From Podospora bellae-mahoneyi (lineage: Eukaryota > Ascomycota > Sordariomycetes > Sordariales > Podosporaceae), in the NCBI RefSeq assembly GCF_035222275.1, contig NC_085885.1, positions 1,426,001 to 1,490,000 of the forward strand: a stretch of DNA of 64,000 bases, read 5' to 3'. Below are positions 11,101 through 23,449 of the stretch, piece by piece (the first letter of the stretch is position 1; the number at the start of each line of letters is the position of its first letter). The position numbers and the translations under genes are program-made. Below the pieces are notes generated by a model. That model was not told the DNA's origin, made no database searches, and saw only the letters and a list, made by a program, of their open reading frames with translations.

Positions 11101-14100
11101 TTTTCAGACGTCACTTCTTGCATGATCCGTCGCTACTCCTGGCAATGCGGCTGCTTCGTTCGGCAGCGAGGGGGTCGGAAGGAATGGCCTTTTTGACAAT
11201 TGCGTCCTGTCCAGACAGGAAGGAGACCTGTCGGATGGAAGTCGAGGTGGGTTGACAACGTGAGCTGCTCGCGACAGTGCGACTGGCGATTCACTGGCCG
11301 CCCAGGTCCACCGTGTTGATGCAGGGCTGCCAGAACGCAAGGGACCTTCAGGGGCTAATTGTTTGGCAGCCAATCAGAGATGGGCCGAACTCCTCCCTAA
11401 ACCGGGGCTGTCGTCTGGATGAGCCAATCAGATATCAGATGGCCGGGCTGTCAGCCTGTCATCCCACTTCACCTCACAGCTTTGACCTCTCATGGACTTG
11501 GACCTCAACCTCACACATGCACAGTTGAAGTGTGTGCTCATGCAGTAGTCTATGAACGATTGGCCTGCCTTGCTCTTGCATCTAGTGTCATTTGACAACT
11601 ATAAAACATGCGCTGCCTAGCCTCGAGGTTGAGAACTAGTTTATGTGTGCTCCGTCACACAGCACTTTCCAGCAGGTTATACAGACAAATTGTTCGTATG
11701 ATAGCTCAGAACTTACCAGAATGTCTTGCAAACCCCTTAGCTCTGTGAGATATTAATACATGATGTCTCCAAAGTCATTACGATACACCAGCAGCTGCAG
11801 CAAGCCATCCGCATCCTGTGCTCACCTGCCATCTCACTACCAGCACAGACATCTTCGATTTCGGGACGTGCCGAGCAAGCGCCAGTTCGTCTGCCGAACA
11901 TATCAGATACCGTCTGACCACCTCCTCCAAAGGCTCGTTTGTGTACCTTTGAGCTGTCATGTCATCAAATATATGCAGCAGTCAGAGTGATGATGTATGC
12001 AGCTGGGCTCGCGACGATGATCGATGAGCACTCGGTATTACAACACAGAACCAATACCAAGGCAGTGTTGCCGAAGGTCGTCGTGTTCTCGGCTACTCAA
12101 GAAGCGACAAGAAGCGATATCCCCGCGAAGCCCCGTCGCGCCGGCGCTACCCCGAAAATAGAGTGTAGCAAAAGTTGGGGGATTTTGGGGTTGGACATGG
12201 TGCATAATCCTAGCGTCGACCATGTCCTTGGTCTTGAATCGCAAACCTCCACTTTCCCCTGATCCCATGTGACGACCTTCCCAACGACTTCGACTCCCGA
12301 TATCATTGCCGTCCGAAGCCCCCCGGGGTGATCCCGAATCCTCGCACGCTGGGTAAGCTTGTTTGTCCCGGCCAAGTGGTGGGGTCCCCGCCTTTTGTGG
12401 TTCTGCGCGGGGCCAAAATTCGAGCCGAAGTGGGAGGGGTTGACCACGAGGTTGGTTGCGGTAGCGGACGCCATCGCGGGGACAGCACACGACACGATGC
12501 CGTCCGACAGTAGAGGGGTGGTGGTCAGCAACAAGCTGGAGATGGGACATTGGGAATTCATCAAGAAATGGCGGAATCTGATCAGACAGACGTTGCTTCA
12601 AGTCAACTTTGTGCCAGGTGTCCCTACATATTCTCCCACCACAAACACGACTCTGGCTGGTCTGGACCCTTGGAACATGATAGAGAAACTTGGGATTTGG
12701 CAGTGATTCTGCGACAGAAACAGCTTCCGAATCACCAAGAGATATTGAAGCTGATACTACCGATGCAGTGAATGCAGCGATCGCGGACTCGGTTCTGTAC
12801 CGGATTCCATGTGGGGGTGCCAAGGACCACCTCCACGGCCTGGGCTTCGCTGTCCAAATCAATCCTACACTGTAAAAGTTCTTCAGCTTTCTTGTTGGTG
12901 CGGGGGATGCTCTCGTTGCAGCCGCCCTCCTTGTTGGGTTCTCTCAACTGCTGGCTCCCGCCTTCCACTTGCCCTCATTCTTTTCCCTCCTCTTAGTCGC
13001 TTCTGTGTAAGTATCTTGGAAGAGAATCGAGATGCCCGTGTTCGTTCATGAACAAACGGAGTCCAATGGCGAATGCAAGATCTTCAGAAGAACACGCTAG
13101 ATATCAAACAACATTATGGGGTACGGTAGGTAGGTAGGTATCGTAGATCTCTCGCAGCGTACAATTTCGCAAGGTGCCGGCGGGGCGCGTAATGTACGGC
13201 GTATGTTAAAATACCACTCCACGTCGAAACGACGTCTGACTCGATTTGGAACGAGTGGGGACCCTTTCGCGCAATTTATTGCTGACTGTGCCAACAACTG
13301 GAGGCCAGGCGAGCTCGCCGTTTGCTGGGCTGGTCCGGCGGCCGTCGCACGTTGAGGAAAACCGCTCCCCGAGTCATCTTGTGTTCCAGGCTGGAGGCAG
13401 ATATTAAAGCACTCTGGCGGACTGACGGGAATAGCCTTGCGGCTCCGATGAAACGGCACGTCACGCAAAGCCTCGTCTCCGTCTGATGAAGCGTTCCAGC
13501 GCTAGGTAGGCTGTGCGGTTGCTTGGCTGCCAGGCTGGGCGGATATGGATCTCGTCGGAGATGGTGGAGTTGACAGATGGCACCCGACGGGTGTGGAAAA
13601 AGCCCGGGCCCCGGGACCCTGGAAGGTTGAGGCTAGCGTCCCGGGGCCAGCATGTGGTTATCTGTCAATAAAGTAAGACCGCCGCAATCCCGTACCGCTG
13701 AATAAAATTCTACTTGATTCTCTGGTTGACTGCCTCTTCCCTCAAGCGACTGCCCCCTTTCTTCTTCTTCCTTTATTTGTATTCTCTTCACTCGAGCAGC
13801 CTCCCCGTCGATCAGCCGCTTAACCCCTCCGCCTTGTCCCTCCCCTGAGACTTGTGCCTGTCTGCCGTCTGACAGCCACACGCTTGGAGGTCGGCGCTTG
13901 TTTGTCTCCCGTTGAATTGGCGCTCTCGCCTGCGCCGATCCGACACCGCAACCACTGGACGGCTAACGTTTGCCGTTTCCAATCCGCCTGCCCCGATCCG
14001 ATCGCATCGGCGGCACCGCTCCTCCTTAACTTGAGGAGCTCTCCCCCGTTTCCGGCTCCCGGGACGGTCTCAGAAACACACCGATAACACTCCTACGCCG

Positions 14101-14138
14101 TCATCGAGCCCCCGTTCTGCAGTCCGTGAACCGTCGCC
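11101..14138. other. 3-kb divergent intergenic region between TAO3 and CPR
   Basis: The region lies between the TAO3 start (minus) and the P450 reductase start (plus), so it carries both promoters. It is GC-rich near both ends. Short open frames occur, including a minus-strand frame at 12097-12564 with a plausible internal ATG near 12486, but none has a recognisable domain and overlapping frames on both strands compete. A short GGTA/GTAG tandem run lies at about 13124-13144. The 400 bases before 14139 contain C/T-rich tracts as in fungal core promoters and leaders. Confidence 0.5.
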
Positions 14139-16276
14139 ATGGCTGAACTCGATACGCTGGACATTATTGTCCTAGCCGCCATCCTCTTGGGGACGGTGGC
14201 ATACTTCACCAAGGGCAAGCTTTGGGGCGTCGCCAAGGACCCATATGCCAGCTCTCTCGCGGCCGCCAGTGGCGCCAAGGCTGGAAAGACAAGAAACATT
14301 CTGGAGAAGATGGAGGAGTCTGGCAAGAACTGCATTATTTTCTATGGATCGCAAACTGGCACCGCTGAGGACTACGCCTCGAGACTCGCAAAGGAGGGCA
14401 AGAGCCGTTATGGCCTCGAGACCATGGTTGCCGACTTGGAGGACTACGACTACGACAATCTCGATGCCATCCCTGAGGACAAGGTCGTCATGTTTGTGCT
14501 TGCCACCTACGGTGAGGGCGAGCCCACTGACAACGCTGTTGACTTTTACGAGTTCATCAACGGAGACTCCCCGCAATTCACTTTGGACAACGAACCCGCT
14601 CTTGGCAACCTGAACTACGTCGCTTTCGGTCTTGGCAACAACACTTATGAGCACTACAACATCATGGTTCGCAACGTGGACAAGGCCCTTCAGAAGCTGG
14701 GTGCCCACCGCATTGGTCAGGCTGGCGAGGGCGACGATGGCGCTGGCACCATGGAAGAGGATTTCTTGGCTTGGAAGGACCCTATGTGGAAGGCTCTCGC
14801 TGAGAAGATGGGTCTTGAGGAGCGCGAGGCTGTTTATGAGCCCGTATTTGGTATCGTTGAACGTGACACTCTTACTGCCGAGTCCCCTGAGGTCTACCTT
14901 GGTGAGCCTAACAAGACCCACCTCGATGGTACCCCCAAGGGCCCCTTCAACGCGCACAACCCCTACATCGCCCCTATCGCCGAATCCTACGAGTTGTTCA
15001 ACGTCAAGGACCGCAACTGCCTTCACATGGAAGTCGACATCAGCGCCTCCAATCTCAGCTACCAGACTGGTGACCATCTCGCTGTTTGGCCCACCAACCC
15101 TGGCGAGGAGGTCGACCGGTTCCTCAATGTCTTGGGTCTCACTGAAAAGCGCAAGGATGTTATCTCTGTCAAGGCCCTGGAACCCACCGCCAAGGTCCCC
15201 TTCCCGACCCCCACCACCTTCGATGCCATTGTTCGCTACCACATGGAAATCTGCGCTCCTGTCTCTCGTCAATTTCTCGCTACTCTTGCCCCCTTCGCTC
15301 CCGACGAGGCTTCCAAGGCTGAGATGACCAAGCTCGGTGGTGACAAGGACTACTTCCACGACAAGATCAACGTTCATCATCTCAACATCGGCCGCGTTCT
15401 GGAAATTGTTGGCAAGGGTCAGAAGTGGTCCAACGTCCCCTTTTCCGCTTTCATTGAGGGCATCACCAAGCTGCAACCCCGTTACTACTCCATCTCGTCC
15501 TCTTCCCTTGAGCAACCCAAGAAGATTTCTATCACCTGCGTCGTCGAGGAGCAGAAGCTCCCCGGTCGTGAAGATCCTTTCCGCGGTGTCTCTACCAATT
15601 ACCTCTTGGCTCTCAAGCAGAAGCAGAACGGCGACCCCAACCCCAGCCCCTATGGTTTGACTTACGAGATCACTGGTCCCCGCAACAAGTACGATGGTAT
15701 CCACGTCCCCGTCCACGTCCGCCATTCCAACTTCAAGCTGCCCTCGGATCCCCTCAAGCCTGTCATTATGGTTGGTCCTGGTACCGGTGTTGCTCCTTTC
15801 AGAGGTTTCGTACGTGAACGCAGAAAGATGGTTGAGAACGGTCAGACCGTTGGTAAGACCATATTGTTCTTTGGCTGCCGCAAGTCCACCGAGGACTTCT
15901 TGTACTCCAAGGAGTGGGAGGAGGCCAAGCAGGTCATGGGAGACAGCTTCGAAATTGTTACTGCCTTCTCTCGCGAGAGCAACAAGAAGGTCTATGTCCA
16001 GCACCGGCTGAAGGAAAGGTCCAAGGAGATCAACGAGCTCCTTGAGAAGAAGGCTTACTTCTATGTTTGCGGTGACGCCGCCAACATGGCCCGTGAGGTA
16101 CACAATGTGCTGGGCCAGATCATTTCTGAGGAGAGGGGTGTCCCAGAGGCCAAGGCTGAGGACATCGTGAAGAACATGAGGGCTTCCAACCAGTACCAGG
16201 TATGTTTTAATCCTCTATATCCCGTTTATCAAGAGCAATCACTGACAACACGTTACAGGAGGACGTCTGGTCATGA
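14139..16276 (+). CDS. cprA: NADPH-cytochrome P450 reductase
   Basis: ER-anchored diflavin enzyme that passes electrons from NADPH through FAD and FMN to cytochromes P450, including sterol 14-alpha-demethylase, and to squalene epoxidase. An N-terminal membrane anchor (about residues 8-24) is followed by a flavodoxin domain with the FMN phosphate-binding motif GSQTGTAEDYA and the stretch ATYGEGEPTDNA, a connecting domain, the FAD motif RYYSISSSS, the NADPH site GPGTGVAPFRGF and YVCGDAANMA. Splicing 16200..16258 (GTATGT to ACAG, branch ACTGAC) joins QYQ to EDVWS-stop, the family's conserved C-terminus with its FAD-stacking tryptophan; without it the frame reads into 3' sequence. The product is about 692 residues, the normal length. 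A long antisense open frame across the gene is a codon-bias shadow. Confidence 0.97.
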
Positions 16277-19200
16277 GCACAAATCAAATACGGGAGGTGA
16301 CGGGTGGTGTGTTTTGTTTTGATCTCATTGATTTAGGGGGTCTATTTTTTTGACTGGCTGGCTAGGGCTGGAATGGGCTGGGAAAGAAAGGGTGGCAAAC
16401 ACGATTTAGCAGGGCGCTAAAAGGCTGGTTGTCAAATTTGTATAGCGATTTTCCATTGCAAACTTTCTTCATCACACGCACACACACACCACATTGACAC
16501 ACACACATTACATGCATGGAATATAGAATGGATCGGGTGGGCGGGGAGCACACTATGATATATCAGGCTCCAAAGGACAAATTCATTTTGGGGTGTGTGG
16601 AGGTTGGGTTGGGTTGGGTGTTTTTTTCTTTTTGGGAAGGAAGATTTTTCTCATCTGTCCATATCTATATATTTTTGCACAGCACCTTTGTTACGTGGTT
16701 GGGTTTGTGGCGTGGTGGTGGTAGATTACTCCCTAATTGTTATTTTTTTTTTTTCTCCGAAGAGGTATCGTTGGGATCTTGGTTTAAGCACACCATCATC
16801 AAGTACAACCACACTCTCCCAATGCATCAATCACACAACTACTTAACCTTCACAACCCACAAAAATCCTCAGACACTCGTTATAATCATTCTCTAAAGAC
16901 ACACATGAAAGTGTAACTCGAATAACTGACACTGATTATTCAGCATGTTGCCGCAATCCCGTATCAATGATGGGCTGCATGTGATTTCACAGAGTCGTAA
17001 TGAAGGTATGTATGCTCAATTAAACTGTTCTCATCTATGGTTCCCGTCTCTACAGTGCGATGTGGATGGGTAGTGTTGTGAATGATAAAACCCTAACCCC
17101 CCTCCCCCTACCAGATGAGATTCCCTGATCTCATCATTGGAAATGGGGGCATCCCTGATTGTTATCCCTTTGTATATTTCCCATTGCTTGTTGGGCATGT
17201 GATGGTTTCGGAGAAGAGCAAGTTTGAGTAGTAACGAGTAATGATGGCGTCGGGGGTGAACTTGGTCGTGTTGTCTGGTCGGTGGCGTGGTTGTGTACTG
17301 AGTGTATGATGGAAGGTCCCGTCGATGGGGCTTGGTTTTCGCTCTTTCTCATGGCTACACAACCTTTGGGTGAGTTTAATGATTGGCTGCTGACGATCTA
17401 CAGACCAGATTGGCCAGGGAATCTGTCCGGCAGGAGACGTGCAGGTTTAAAGTGTATGGTTGCTTCATGTCTCGGAGCTCTGGCTTTCCTTTGCTTCCTT
17501 GGCATCTTTCCGTCTTTTGTAGGTGTGTCTTCGGTCAGCTTGGTGCAAAGAGCTACAAATATCCCGTTCTGAGCTGAGAAATGGAAATATATATTTTTTG
17601 GCTTTATTTTCTTGTGTGGGCTAAATAGCGTCTCTAGTATTTGGGTTATTTGTTGAACCAGGTGCCCCTTTTAGCCCCCTTTTTATACTCGCTGATGCCA
17701 AGCCGCTGGCACTCGCACATAAAAGTCGAACTTCATTTCATCCCGATGCCGACTGGACCCAGAAATCGAAGCAGCAAATGGGATTTTCCAAGGAGTTGAC
17801 ACCAAAAAAAGAAAATCCAACGCACAGTATGAGAAAGATAGGGAGAAAAAGCAAGATACAAGCGGTCGGGCGGTGCCTTGTCTCAGGAGGATCACGGTCT
17901 TGCTGCCTTTCTATGCAAGAAAACAAAACACGCATGTCAACAAAAAAGAAGCAAACGAAGGATGGAATCCACGGGGCATTGCAGCGCACAACACATACAT
18001 GCTGCAAGCAAGATGCAAAGGAAAAGTAAGGAGGCCCATATCCCACCACCTGTTTGGAAAGTTTTGACGATGGGGGTGGGTGGTGGACATCCAGGGGTGG
18101 TTAGGTAAGTCATGGTGTGGGAGCACCGGTGGAAAGCCACCGGGGAATTTCACTGCCCGGGGTTCGACCCCAGAGACATATTTCTCGCAAGTAACTGAAA
18201 CATTGATGAACCTACCTTACGTAACGGCCAATCGTCTTTCTTTTTTCTTGTAACCTTGGGATGAGGGGGTTGAGGCGTGGGTGTGCATGCAGCAGCAGTC
18301 TGTCTATTCCGAATTCCAACCTCTCAGACCAAAATGCATATTGCATACAGCGAGCCATCACGTTTTCGGGCAAAATTGACAGAGTGGGAAGAAAGTCAAA
18401 CCATCGCGCCACGCGAGTTCAACAGGTACACACATGCATATAACAGTGGAGAGAGGGAGGCGTGTTTCCAGAACGGTCAACGGTGATCTTACTGGAGGGC
18501 TTGGATTTCGGGATAGCGTTATCTACACGCCCCCACCCCCCTCTCTCAAGCCCTGCTCATTCACATCCGCATATACACTCACATGCTAGATGTATGCCCG
18601 CCATGGATCTCCTCTACTACCTGTGGCTGCCCACCCGGCAGGCTGCTCGTAAATCGTGGTCCGCAGACTATGTGGCCTGTCATCAGAGCTCTGTTCCGTA
18701 TGGTTGAAAGAGGGTGGTGGCGAAAACGTTCTTATACCCCGACATTTGCTGCATCTCAGTCTTGGATCTGACGGTTGAAGTCCTCCTTTCTTTCTTGGTA
18801 GAGGACGAAAAGACCACACACACCAACTTTCACATGACGAACCCCATCTATTGCTAGTTGAAGTCTCTTCCCTTCGGATTGTTGCCCTCCAGTATCCTTA
18901 TCCAGTTCTTCATCTTCAGCCAACATCCTACGGACTGTCTGTTGCACACATTTTATTTCGACAGCATATTTTAGCCAGTCACAAGGTTGAGGCATAACTA
19001 TCAGCGGCATCAGTATTCGAGAAGAAATTGGTACGTCATCATGTCAGCTTCTTACTGAGTGATCTTGGAAAGGGAGCGCTGATGACAGGAACAGCGAGAG
19101 ATATCGGCACCGATCGAAAAGAATCTCCAAAGTTTGGAAGGGCTGGGTACTTGACCCGTGCTCGGCAAGCCACAACCCTACCAGTCCCGTTGTCGCCGTT

Positions 19201-20711
19201 CGGGGCCGTTTTATTCCACCGTGCAACTCATTTTGTGGATGAGATAGATTCTAGCTGGAAGCCATACCCACGACGATCACAGCAGTTGGCAATTGGCTTG
19301 TCGCAACACCAAGTTCCAGATTGTTGACTTCTCGATTAAGGGTGTGGACGTGTGGAACTGGGGAGCCACGTTTGGACGAGAGTTCGAGATAAGCAGGAGC
19401 AAGATTCGACACACTACACGTTCGATATCCCACATTCTTGCAAGTAAAGAGCCTGATAGAAAGGTTTGCGTCATCACATGCTCCCGCAGGTTCTTTCCTA
19501 AAGGTGCTCCTTCCCCGTCCAAACAGAACAGCCCACCCAGTCACCTGGAGACGGGATCGCTCCCAGCTGGAAGTGAAGTGCAAGAGTAACATCCACCTGC
19601 CCCGCCAGCCTCGTCCGTAGCCATCCTGCGCCTTGAGCCTTGCTCTTTCCTCTTCAGAGTTTTCATCTCGACCGCCAACTTGGAAATCAGCATCTCTTTC
19701 GATTCCGACGGCATTCTCATCTCCTCCCCCATCCCCCGCTCCCTCGGCACCGATACAGCATCGCTAGGCAGTAGCCATCACATTATCTTGCATCCGTACC
19801 TCACCTCCACCAGCTACTGCTATCTAGCCCGTAAGTCAATCTTCCATTTTAAGGTATCATTTCTGCCAGGAAAGCGCGAGAAAGGGCTTCCCAGTGGTTG
19901 TCTCCGCGATCCATTCTCCGCCTTACCCACCCTTTTGAGCTCATCTGCGACCACCTGCCTGCCCTCAACGACCCGTGCCTTCCTCCAGGCCTCTGCCTGC
20001 TGTGTTTCAACAGCAGGAGTAGCATGTGGTCAGCCACAACATTTCACTTCTTGCGGGTCTCTCCTCGGTTCCCTCCTCGGTTCCACTCCCTAGGGCGGTG
20101 GCGGTCACTTACTTCACTTTACTTCACCCTGGTCGGTGTCATCCATCTTCCTCTCTTTTTAAAATATTCACCATCCATTCCCATCTCCTTGTTTTGGTCT
20201 CTTGTGGACTCTGCCTGATCTCTCGTTACAGCATCAACACACCAGTCAGACCCCGAATCTCTTCCATTCATCGCCGATAGCTCGATCTATCCCCTTACTC
20301 CAGCACTCGCTTTGCATTCAACAATTTGGCCTCTAACATTCTCCATCACTGAGTGGCTCGGTTTCTTGTATTCGCAGCATCTGTCGAATCAGCAGTACAA
20401 GACAAGATCATTTTGGAGGTGTGTGCGACTTTTCTCTTTCACTTCAGCGACTCTCCCTCATTACAGTTCTTCCTCGCGACAACTTAGCTTTTCTGTCCCA
20501 TCGGCATACTGACCCTTGTTTTGTTGCAGTGATCTCTTGATTCTTTCCCTCAGAATTTCAAGGTACGCGACAACGAACTCCTTCCTCCAGTCTTCCACTT
20601 TCCTACTTTCTCTCGAACACCATCGACCTTGTCCAAGCCCTGGAGGCCATCCTGACATCCTGCCTGGGGAACACATCGCTAACCACGTTTTCAGACTGTA
20701 TTTTCGCAACC
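16277..20711. other. 4.4-kb region without recognisable protein gene
   Basis: The left part should hold the CPR 3' UTR, with a CA-rich microsatellite (about 16474-16510) and several T runs. The right part, from roughly 19.6 kb, is C/T-rich and looks like the promoter and long 5' leader of the RRM gene at 20712. A GTAAGT at 19831 with an acceptor TTACAG ending at 20231 could delimit a leader intron, with smaller candidate introns near 20420-20466 and 20531. Several short upstream ATG frames lie in the leader. I see no coding gene or RNA gene I can defend between 16.6 and 19.6 kb. Confidence 0.5.
16474..16510. repeat. CA-rich microsatellite in CPR 3' flank
   Basis: The sequence shows interrupted CA/CACA runs (CACACGCACACACACACCAC, then TTGACACACACACATT). 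It is probably within or just beyond the 3' UTR of the reductase gene. No function is implied. Confidence 0.7.
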
Positions 20712-22679
20712 ATGTCTCATTACCGCACCAACAACGGCATGTCCTCCGAGGCTGGCGGTAACCGTCAGGGTACATACTCGGCTTACTTGGGGGCCCAAGT
20801 TGGGCACAGTCAGCAGGGCTTACCTGGCTCTCATGTCCATCACCTTGGTCACAGCTCCGAGGGCATGGACTCCCTCGCGAGCCAATTCGGTGCGATGAGT
20901 CTTCCACCCAGCAATGGCCACGGAGCCTCCAACATGTCGCAGATCCAGCAGCATGGATACATGACCGCCCAGGAGCAACCTGTCGCTTACCAGGGCTACT
21001 CAGTTCCTGTTCATGTCGGATTAGCCCCCGAGGCTGCCTATGGCTACAGCGTTTCTGGCCAGTATCCTGTTCAGGGGAATTACGCTCCTTTGCCTGTTCC
21101 GTACCACGCCATGCCCTATACCCCCGGTCGCGTTGCCTCTTATGCCGATCGTAGCAGCAGCGAGGTTCCCGCTTTAGAGAACCGCCGCGGCTCATACTCA
21201 ACCACGGAGTCGACTCCGGCCACTCCTTTCTTTGGTAGCGCTTCGGAGCGTGGTGCTGGCTCCCGTGTTGCTGTCTTTCGTTCAAGCTACACGACCCCTT
21301 CTCCGGAGCAGGTTGTGATGCCCGGTACCGCTCCCAAGGCCTCCTCGCAGCCCATTGACGAGGAACTTTTGGAGTTGCTCAAGGTGAATCCAGCAATTCC
21401 CGAGGCTGTCCCGGCGGTTTTTACCCCGCCCACGCATATCAAGTCGATCGAACAATGTCTCGAGAACCGCATTCACGGCAATCGCAATGTCTACATTCGC
21501 GGCTTGCACCCCACCACAGACGACGATTTGCTGCACCGCTATGCTTCTCGTTTTGGAACCGTTGAGCAGAGCAAGGCTATTATTGACACTGCCACTGGCG
21601 CTTGCAAAGGGTACGCTCCCTATCACCTCAGCTTCCCCTTGGTTGGACTTTTGACTAACATGTTTTCTCAGTTTTGGATTTGCCAAGTTCGCCGATGTCC
21701 GCGACTCGGAGAAATGCATTCGCGGGTTCTACCATCTTGGGTATGAGGTTGGCTTTGCTCGCGTAAGTTCACTCTTGCTCTGCGGCCCTCGGTTTGTCCT
21801 AATCATGATAACAGGAGAGTTTCAATGCGAGACTGAAGGCCGAGGGCGACGAAGGTTCGACCAATTTGTACCTCTCCAACTTGCCCAAGCGTCTCAACGA
21901 GTCGGAGTTGAACGCCATTTTCACTGGCTATCATGTCGTGTCCAGCAAGATCCTTCGCGATAGCATGGGCAACAGCCGTGGCGTTGGTTTTGCTCGGTAG
22001 GTTCTTCCACACTGGCTGGTTGGGCAAGCAAGTTACTAATTCCGTCTAGGTTCGAGTCTCGCGAGGAGTGCGAGCAGATTATCAAGCAGTACCATGGTGC
22101 CTCCATTGGAGACGAGGGCATGTTGATGCAGGTTCGCTACGCCGACACGCCGGCCCAGAAGGAGCTCAAGCGTATCACCGCCGAGCGTCGCCAATTCCGC
22201 ACGAACGAGTACAACATTGGTGCTTATGGTACTGCAGATGTTGGCATTCACCCCAGCATCTACCAGCAGGCCCCTTGGACCCGCCGCGGTGGCGTGGGAT
22301 CTGATATGTGAGTTGCTTTTCCCATAGCACTCGGCACGATTGCCTGACTAACCTTCCATGTAGTTCTTACGCTCCTCGCGTTCCTGTCCGCACTAGCATT
22401 GGTAATGCTAGTACGAACACGACTCCAGTCATGTCTCAGGGTCTTGGTCGCACCAACTTGATGTATGTCCAGTCCCCACGTCTTGTGGTTACTCTGGCTC
22501 AAGATGACTCACATGCTGTTTGCAGGCACAGCATCCCTTCGGTGACTGCATCTTCGGATGATGGATCAGCCGACGAGGGCGTGACGGTGGTCGACTCTCC
22601 CACCGTCAAGAAGGGCAGCACCCAATCGTCGCCCACCATCAAGAAAGATACCGCCACCATCAAGAACGAGAAGGCGTAG
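20712..22679 (+). CDS. RNA-binding protein with two RRMs, RBMS/MSSP (Msa1-like) family
   Basis: Exons 20712..21610, 21672..21762, 21815..21996, 22050..22307, 22364..22462 and 22526..22679 give about 560 residues; all junctions are GT-AG and in phase. The first 250 residues are Gly/Ser/Tyr/Gln-rich and probably disordered. RRM1 follows, with RNP2 NVYIRGL and RNP1 KGFGFAKF split by intron 1. RRM2 has NLYLSNL and RGVGFARF. Order, spacing and wording match the vertebrate RBMS/MSSP proteins and fission yeast Msa1, a negative regulator of sexual differentiation; a role in mRNA control of development is inferred from that family only. The C-terminus has Thr/Ser-Pro and KK-rich repeats (SPTVKK, SPTIKK). 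The long pyrimidine-rich leader suggests translational control. Confidence 0.88.
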
Positions 22680-23449
22680 AGAGGGATGCAAGTTGATCCC
22701 TGGACAACGACAACCACCATGTTGAAGTAAATTTCTGGAACGCTGACAACAGCTTTCATATCTCGAGAGATTCTGTTCCAGACAATATCGATTACGAGTT
22801 TATTGTCATTTCGGTTGGAGTGCGGCGGCCTTAGGTTTGTTCGGCGAGTGTTTGGGCTGCCCCAGCACACATAATTACCTCTCTGCTATATTTAGTGGAC
22901 GAAAACATGTTAGTCATATGGTTTATCAACTCGTTTTCAGAGAGGGTGGAGGACGGCAGCAAGAATTGTTTGTTTTGTTTCTGTGTCAATATTCTTTGGG
23001 AGATTCGGTGTAGTTTTTGTTAGCTTGGTAATCGACGAATGGAAGAGATCAATTTTAGCATTTCGCAGGACAGATTGCGGTGATCGTGTCTTTGATTGAT
23101 TCCTGTTAAATTGCGACTAGTGTACATGTCCTGTCAGGCGCAATCCAGACAACTTGTGCAAAGAAACGTGAGGTGAAACTGCTTTGAGGAATGAAGACAG
23201 CGAATAGAGGACAACAGGACCCAACATGGGAGTTCAAAGAGTAGAAGTAATGAGATATGCGCAGTGCTATGAGAAGATGATGGAAGTAATACAGACAAGA
23301 AAAGAAGTGGGTGATACATGTCAAGGCCATAGCTATAGACAGAGCTTTAGTACCGTCATAGTTGAAAGATGGGAACAAGATTATGTGTTGGGAGGTTGTA
23401 GCAAATCAACTTGGGGGTTTTCTCATTTTTTATTTTTGGGGGATTACCC
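22680..23449. other. Convergent 3' region between RRM gene and RIO2
   Basis: The two genes converge here, so it should hold two 3' UTRs and terminators. AT-rich stretches suit polyadenylation. No gene is seen; the short frames are not protein-like. Confidence 0.5.

Noticed and set aside
12038-12862. 274-codon minus-strand open frame in the TAO3-CPR interval
   Set aside because: No domain, biased composition, competing overlapping frames on both strands and no splice-supported extension.
14172-16103. 643-codon open frame antisense to the P450 reductase
   Set aside because: It lies wholly opposite a strongly codon-biased gene (C-ending codons), is Val/Leu/Gly-rich without domains, and mirrors the sense frame. 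This is a typical shadow frame.
17088-17112. CCCTAA-like telomeric tract
   Set aside because: Only a single CCCTAACCC followed by a C-rich run; far too short to be an interstitial telomere.
18120-18185. tRNA-like T-arm (GGGGTTCGACCCC)
   Set aside because: No acceptor stem, D-arm or anticodon arm can be folded around it on either strand.
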